From the NCBI GenBank assembly GCA_028386065.3, contig JAKUCV010001068.1, forward strand, positions 570,136 through 634,135: a stretch of 64,000 nt of DNA, read 5' to 3'. Origin of the DNA: Turnera subulata (lineage: Eukaryota > Streptophyta > Magnoliopsida > Malpighiales > Passifloraceae). The notes beneath the pieces were generated by a model. It was not told the origin of the DNA and did not search any database. It saw only the letters and a list, made by a program, of their open reading frames with translations. This document shows, in pieces, positions 58,285 to 64,000 of the stretch (within the stretch, counting starts at the first letter, position 1; every line of letters starts with the position of its first letter). The translations under genes were made by a program, and so were the position numbers.

Positions 58285-59904
58285 ATGGCCATGGAGCAAC
58301 TACAAGCACTCCGTTGCTGGCCGTCTTCTCTTCCGCCAGTTCAGCCTTGGTCGTGGTTCTCATCCTCTCCGTCAATACCGATTCCACCTTCATCACCGAT
58401 ACCGCTTAGGGTTTCAGGGCTGCCCAGTTCCTCTTTGTTACCAAAATTTGCGCCGACGATTTCTTCACCTTTCTTGGCGGTTTCTTCTCTTGGAGGCTCC
58501 AACGCGGGAGTCTCTGTTCCGTACTCGTCACCGGCAATGGTCCCCCAGTCCTTCCACTCTTCGCCGTGGGGAGTGCATTGCGGGTCGATGCGGTCGTCTT
58601 CAACGCTGCCAGTTGCGCCTTCTGGGTTTGCCTCTTCTCCGACGATTTCAAATCAGTTCCCCGTGCAGTATGATTCTCTTTCGTTGCAGTCCGATCAGTT
58701 TTTGGCGATGCGAATTCCACCTTGGTCATAGGCGAGGGTTCATTCTTTGCCGTCTGAATCAATCCCAGAGGCATCACTACCTGTTTTGCCTCCATCAGTT
58801 TCTAGTTACTCGAATTCTTGCCCAACTGTTCGACAAAATGCTCCAATGACTCCACATGGTTCAATCCCTCAGATTTCTTCTCCATCTGCGACGATGCTGG
58901 TGCATGTTTCCCATGGGCAACCAGCAGTTACGGCCTTTGGAGTTTAACATTATGGCCTTGGTTCTTTCCCTAGTTCTCCACCGCAAGAACTATTATTGTC
59001 CCCTCAGGGTGCTGCTGCATCTGAATTTCAAGATCGAGAACCGTCAATTATGCCGCAACAACTTTGTGCACCGGTGAGCAAGGTGCAGCCTCATGATCAG
59101 GTTCCATTCTTTGAAACAGAAATCTTTACCATCACTGAATTGAATGAACGCAGGTATGTGCATCGTCTTTGTCTTTGGTGTGATGAAAATGATGTTCATG
59201 GGCATGCATGTAGTCATAAATTGTGGCTGCATATAGAAGTATATGATGATAACTTGGAAAATTTGTTGTTCACTATGGATAATGGTGATGCTACTGTATC
59301 TAAAGTGCTTGAAGTGAGTGTTTTTGAAGTCAGTGATCTCTCTTTGGTCTCCAAGGGCATTCCAGCTCATGAACTACAAATGTTGATGAGTAATGAGACA
59401 AAGAACAAACCATATGTTGATGATGTGATTGCATTGGGCGAGTCACAGTACGTAGTAGTTGAACAGGACACTACCAAGGCAACAGAGGAGCCAACACACC
59501 TTTTTCCAATCACGAAAAGAGTCATTGGTGAGCTTGGTGAAGGATTGTTGCTTGAGAAGAAAAATGGTAGATCAGTGAGGATTCAAACATGGGGGAAATT
59601 GAAGAAAAGGCAGAAGAGGAGGGTAATTGGATTTGATCGGACAATGAGAAAGAAGATGAGAATGAAGAAGCTTATGTCATTTTTTCAGGTGACAAGGAAG
59701 CATGGCAAGAAAAAAGGGGGTAACTTTGGTCAATGGAAGAGGATCAGGAAGAAAATGAGAATGACGAGAAAGCTTGTGCTTTGTAAATGCAAGAAATTAG
59801 GGACAAGGAAGATGAAGAGACGAATGGAGGATGGTAAGTCAATGAGGAAGGAAATAAGAAGGAGGGAAATGAGTAGTGCTATGCAAGTCTTCTGTGGTAA
59901 ATGA
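58285..59904 (+). pseudogene. Gag-like ORF of small element (Pro/Ser-rich, CX2CX7HXC knuckle)
   Basis: One frame runs from MAMEQLQAL at 58285 to 59902, with stops at 58729 (TAG) and 58945 (TAA). The first 200 codons are Pro/Ser-rich. Around 59150-59230 it has RRYVHRLCLWCDENDVHGH followed by AC, the C-X2-C-X7-H-X-C spacing seen at the end of gypsy gag (for example CFKCDEKWSPGHRC). After about 59590 this frame becomes Lys/Arg-rich. The neighbouring frame is instead Glu/Asp-rich there, so a frameshift may have happened and the true tail may be acidic. I infer a gag-derived protein, but no capsid signature is clear. Confidence 0.6.
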
Positions 59905-59949
59905 GGGTATGATTCTCAGAATTTTAAAACCAGGGGAAAATGGTAGAGC

Positions 59950-60561
59950 TTGCAAGTAGCAAACCAGTGTGTTAGTTTGAGAGAAAAGTGGGGAAAAAAT
60001 GCTAGCTTGGGAGTAATAAATGAGTGTATTGAAGCAGGGGGGAAATGCGGACAAAGCAACAGATGTTTCACAACATTTGATCCAGGAGGATTTGGTGGAA
60101 TTTTTGTGGCGATCAATTCTAAAGTCATTCAGCTTCAAAATGTTGATCAGATTTGCTTCTTGTTAAGGAGAAAAATGTGGTACCTGGTTGCAGCAGAATT
60201 GAATTTTGTCATGGAGCAAAAATGCAGGCTGCTTGAATGTTTTGAGGTGGGGTTGCTGGTGATGCAACTAGCTTTTGGGAGCAGTAATTTGCAACATCAA
60301 GTTGAACAAGTTTTTGAAGATCAAGCTAACGATTTACTTGTCACCTCTGCAACTGTATCAAATAAGATCATGCTGCAAACCAGAGATTATATCCACATGA
60401 GGGAAGCTGCTAGTGATCTTGGGAAGGATAAATGTTACAGGACGGTACTATTTTTAGCAGAATGGGTACAGAGACACCAAATGCATTTACAACATGCTGA
60501 TGAGGCCGACTTTGGTGGATTTGAGCAAGAACTCTTGGATTTTAGTTTTCATTCGGGTTGA
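59950..60561 (+). pseudogene. Downstream open frame in small element, unknown
   Basis: A 203-residue frame in the same phase as the gag-like frame, beyond stops at 59902 and 59944. It contains FTTFDPGGFGGIF and ends DEADFGGFEQELLDFSFHSG. It may be the C-terminal continuation of the same ORF. I do not recognise a family. Confidence 0.4.
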
Positions 60562-60842
60562 TTCAGCTGATTGTATGTCTTGGCAAAAGGCTGAAGTTGA
60601 GCAGGAACTCTTTGTTTTTTTTGCTTTTGATCCTGGTTGATTCATTAGTCTGGCTATTCACATCCCAATGCCTCTTGGGAGTGGTCCAATGAGATCATCT
60701 CTAGATTTCCAGAGTTCAAGTATGTTAGTGTTGTTGTGTTTGGGTTTCTAGGGGTATATCGTACTGTCATTTCTGTGTTTGTGTCTTGAGTGATGATTCG
60801 TTTCTTTTTGGTGTTATAGTCTTTTCTTCAGGGAGGGAGTAT

Positions 60843-61062
60843 TGATACGACACCGTGTGTTCGTATCAACAATAGTTAATAGCAAATGGACGACTTGTCA
60901 CTATGGTATTAGTATAGGGTTATAAATATTCCCTCAAGAGTACTCTGTAATCAAGATTGATCAATAGGAAATATTATTGTTTCGTTCCTTTCTTGTTCTT
61001 TTCTTTATTTTCTTGTTCTCTTATGTTCTTCAATCGGGCTCTGTTACGAATCGATCGTAACA
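60843..61062 (+). repeat. 3' LTR of small element
   Basis: 220 bp, TGATACGACACC to CGTAACA, followed by GGAAT, the right target duplication. Confidence 0.92.
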
Positions 61063-61767
61063 GGAATCCCCAAGCTCAAGTTCAGGTGGTTCAGACACAA
61101 AGAGTCTGAAATTTGTAGTTCTGACAGAACAAGACCACACTAACACGTACTTTACCAGCAGACAAATCCTTTTGACATTCTTCCAATCTGGACCTCCTCT
61201 CAGGCAGGAATGTAGAAATAGCGGCTATCTTGTCAACTTGTTTGGATTGGTGGAATTATTTCCAGTCACAGAAATTTCTGATTATAGTCAAAATATTTCC
61301 TCCCCGTTTCAAGAGCAGCCGGTCTCACATTACATATATATGTGTAAACCTTTGCTGTCTATCCTTTTGTGCAGGGCGGAATATTTACTTTGTAGACCAA
61401 TCAAGTCATGCCCTAGATGACCTACGTTCTTTTTAATGGTTCAAGTGTGTGATTAGATTTAGGCATTATTAGATACTTGAAACACGATATATTCAGAAGA
61501 GAAGAGTGAAAAAGGAAAACAGAAAAACCTGCTGGTCCTTTCCTTCGAGTGGCAAGATATGACATCTGTATCATATGTCTTTTGGTACTAATTAAACCCC
61601 AAGTCAATATTGAAGTCTAGTCGGGGGGAAGCACATTGTAATTGCAGTAAAAAGAGAAAAAAAAAAAACATTAAAATTTGAAGAACAGTTATGTCGGGAA
61701 TGGAGAGAACAATTGGCGTTGTGGTGGCTTGGTTTGGTTTGGTTTGTTTTAGGCCTGGCCCACATTT
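61063..61767. other. Intergenic DNA, no gene recognised
   Basis: It continues the host sequence from before 58046. Only short frames are present, and I see nothing conserved. Confidence 0.5.
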
Positions 61768-61816
61768 CTCATCTCATCACTTTTTTTTTTTTTTGAACAG
61801 CTCATCTCATCACTTT
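61768..61816 (-). mobile_element. Minimal retroposon insertion with 16-bp target duplication
   Basis: CTCATCTCATCACTTT occurs at 61768-61783 and 61801-61816. The 17-bp insert between reads CTGTTC followed by eleven A on the minus strand: only the last few bases of a retroposon and its poly(A) tail. Confidence 0.6.
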
Positions 61817-64000
61817 GGGTAAGAAATAACAAGAAAAAAAATAGTGGTGCAGATTCATTGGAGGGAAAGCAAGCAAGTACAAGCAAGACATGACACATAG
61901 ACGTGGTTCTCTAAGATAACCCAGGTGGGGTGTATTGGTATGGAGAATCCAAAGGCATCCGCTACTCCAAGCCAAGACATCAGTTTTCTAAAGCAAAAGA
62001 ATCCTTTGCTTTATGATCCACAAGAAAAGATGAAAAGGAAAGATACACAGAAACCATATAATGGGCATAAAAGATTGCCAACCTTATGCATATATATACA
62101 TATATATCTCTCTGGCTATCAAAACCTTCCTGGTTACTCACACGCATAACCATACCAACTTCATTGATTTTTGAAAGTTATAAAGTAGGGGAATAAAAAA
62201 GCATTTCTGGTGGAGAGGGTGGGTTTCTTTGGGTGGGCTTTTGCTATATGCCAAATTGCCAACTCAAAAGCTATTTGGCTGTTTTGAGGAAAAACAGGCA
62301 CAAAAGAAGAGGTAAGGTGGGAATAATCGCTCCAGAGACAACTTGATTGTGACAAACTTGAGCTGGAATTGCACCTATATTTATGCATGCCCCTCCCTCA
62401 TGAATTGCACTTGCACCCCACCCTATATATATATATATATATATGCACCGGTGCTTCCAACCAACAGGCAATTTGCCTTGGCCCAACGGCATCAAATGCC
62501 CACCGCTCTGCAACAACTGGTTTTGTTTGAGGATTTGCATATACAAAGATACCTCCAGTAATTATCTTATGCATGCTCATCATTCTTTGTATTAATTACT
62601 GTGTGTAAGTTACTCAGTGTGCCTGGCTCCCTGTATGCCATTTGCAAAGCTCACCATCAAAATTGGTGGCCTTTTCGCGGATGGCGTGCGAGGAGTCAAG
62701 CATCCTGCAACTTATTTCTATCAGGTGATCGCCTCTTCCGCGAGTTTTTATAGCTTGTTCTGCTCATAATCAAACCACAATCATATATGCTATGTACTGT
62801 CTTTTTTCTTCTTTTCTTCTTTTTCCTTTTTGGATTTCCTTCCCTTGATACAGCCTCGCTTCCAATTCAAGACCTCACTCCTCCTGTTTTGCAAGAATAC
62901 CACCACCAGTGAGAGCTACAAGGTCATTGATCATATATAGTATATACGTCTTGCTCTTAGTCTAAGCTTTTTCTTAAAAATTAGTCCTAAGATCATGTGA
63001 ACGTAGGAAACCGGGGTCCATCTAACTCAATCATCAGGCCATGTCGATATAAGAATATTCAAAATCCGGCAAAGGAACTGCAAAGTTGTGGGATTGGTGT
63101 GCATCCGTGATCCGTGGCTTGACAAGGGAGAAGGAAGAATGGTCATAATAATGAGGCCAAGGCGGAGTTTACCTGCTTTTCTTTTTTGACATAAAAGTTT
63201 CGGTCATTTTGAGTTTCTCATCAACCATTATAATAAAGAGTCCCATATGAAGACTCTTGTCATTTTCCAGAAGACTTTCAACAATGGCTAGCCATCTTAT
63301 ATATCGGTGATTGAAGACCTGCAGGTTTGAAATCAAGTGTCTATATATACTTGTTTACTGGGATGCCAAGATAACAACCACGGTAGAGGAAATATCCCAG
63401 CATTTGAACAGCTTGAAGGCATGCTTTTGCCTGTGACCAGTACAGATTTCAGGGAGGTACCGAAATTTTATAAGAAGCTGTACAATTTCCCACTTTTTTC
63501 CCTCGTTACAATGTATGAAAGTACGAATACAACATACGTACGTTATGCACAAGCTGTTGAACTTGATATTTAAAAATGTTTTGTATCAAATGCCATACCA
63601 TACACGTTTGTTCAATCTGTAATAAAAGTGGTCAAAACAAGCTCCTGTAATTCTTTATTCCGGCTGAAATATGAATAACATATTGTGAAAATGAACTCTA
63701 TACAACAAGAATACCTCAAATTGAGATCAACATCACTCTCAGAATTGAACAGTAAAGTCAACAAAGTGTGCAAGCCAGAAACAGGTACCAACTTGTAGCA
63801 GCACCAAAAAAAAAACTTCATTTGGAAAAAAAGTGTATCCACATGAGCCAAACAATGTTGAGGAGCCATTGCTATCTATATGCCTCTCCTCAGTTAAGAA
63901 TGTAATTACCTTCTCTGAAGAATGATGGTGGGCTAAGAACAGAACTGAGTTATGAAAAATATGCTGTACTAGGTGGGCTAATTATGGTTGAAGCCGGGGA
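61817..64000. other. Intergenic DNA to window end, no gene recognised
   Basis: It has an (AT)n run at 62424-62444 and several short frames (74 residues at 61925, 78 residues at 63337), none matching a family I know. Untranslated or intron sequence of a gene to the right is possible but not supported by anything visible. Confidence 0.5.
62424..62444 (+). repeat. (AT)n microsatellite
   Basis: About ten TA units directly before GCACCGGTGC. Confidence 0.9.

Larger units (their letters stand above)
58046..61062 (+). mobile_element. Small LTR retrotransposon with gag-like ORF
   Basis: LTRs at 58046-58263 and 60843-61062 (TGATACGACACC to CGTAACA) are flanked by GGAAT at 58041-58045 and 61063-61067. 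A primer-like site TTGGCGTCGTCTGTCC begins at 58265 and a purine tract (AGGGAGGGAGTAT) precedes 60843. The interior of 2.6 kb holds one long, damaged frame and no protease, RT or integrase, so the element is non-autonomous. Confidence 0.93.

Noticed and set aside
63337..63573. 78-residue frame near the right edge
   Set aside because: No family resemblance, and no gene structure can be followed to the window end.

Overview
The window looks like nuclear DNA of a eudicot flowering plant. The evidence is one intact plant receptor-kinase gene of the CRINKLY4-related family, a fragment of a plant vacuolar processing enzyme (legumain) gene, and many plant-type LTR retrotransposons with tRNA primer sites. 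Long AT-rich intergenic DNA is also present. The sequence does not let me name the species.

Bases 1-27549 are one nest of retrotransposons. The oldest is a forward Ty3/gypsy chromovirus (E1), with pol at 2713-5556 and a 3' LTR starting at 5606. Its pol is cut by a Ty1/copia element in reverse orientation (1-2712, continuing off the left edge). Its 3' LTR is cut twice. A second copy of the same copia family (8530-16558, duplication CCATA) sits in it, and so does a reverse-strand chromovirus, E2 (16689-27437, duplication GGTTT). Removing both insertions restores a continuous E1 LTR ending near 27549.

Bases 27550-44854 are intergenic DNA with a 293-bp TRIM (28823-29115), tiny poly(T) insertions flanked by target duplications, and a decayed Ale-like copia element (31500-38136). 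The Ale-like element carries a spliced-looking legumain fragment and a piece of gypsy-type LTR. A nearly full-length L1-type LINE (38493-44410) lies inside an AT-rich Helitron-like sequence. That whole insertion is flanked by two copies of a segment of about 288 bp.

The only gene that looks functional is at 46165-48486: an intronless CCR1/CCR2-type receptor-like kinase of 773 residues.

Downstream are a non-coding LARD-type element (49215-56676, 263-bp LTRs, duplication AGCTT) and a small LTR element with its own gag-like reading frame (58046-61062, duplication GGAAT). The remainder, to 64000, is DNA in which I recognise no gene.

The signals most worth a second look are: paired palindromic dodecamers in the copia leader; a two-stem hairpin with compensating changes shared by the 3' regions of the Ale-like and LARD elements; the same unusual primer-binding site in three unrelated families; the legumain capture; and the long duplication around the LINE/Helitron-like insertion.
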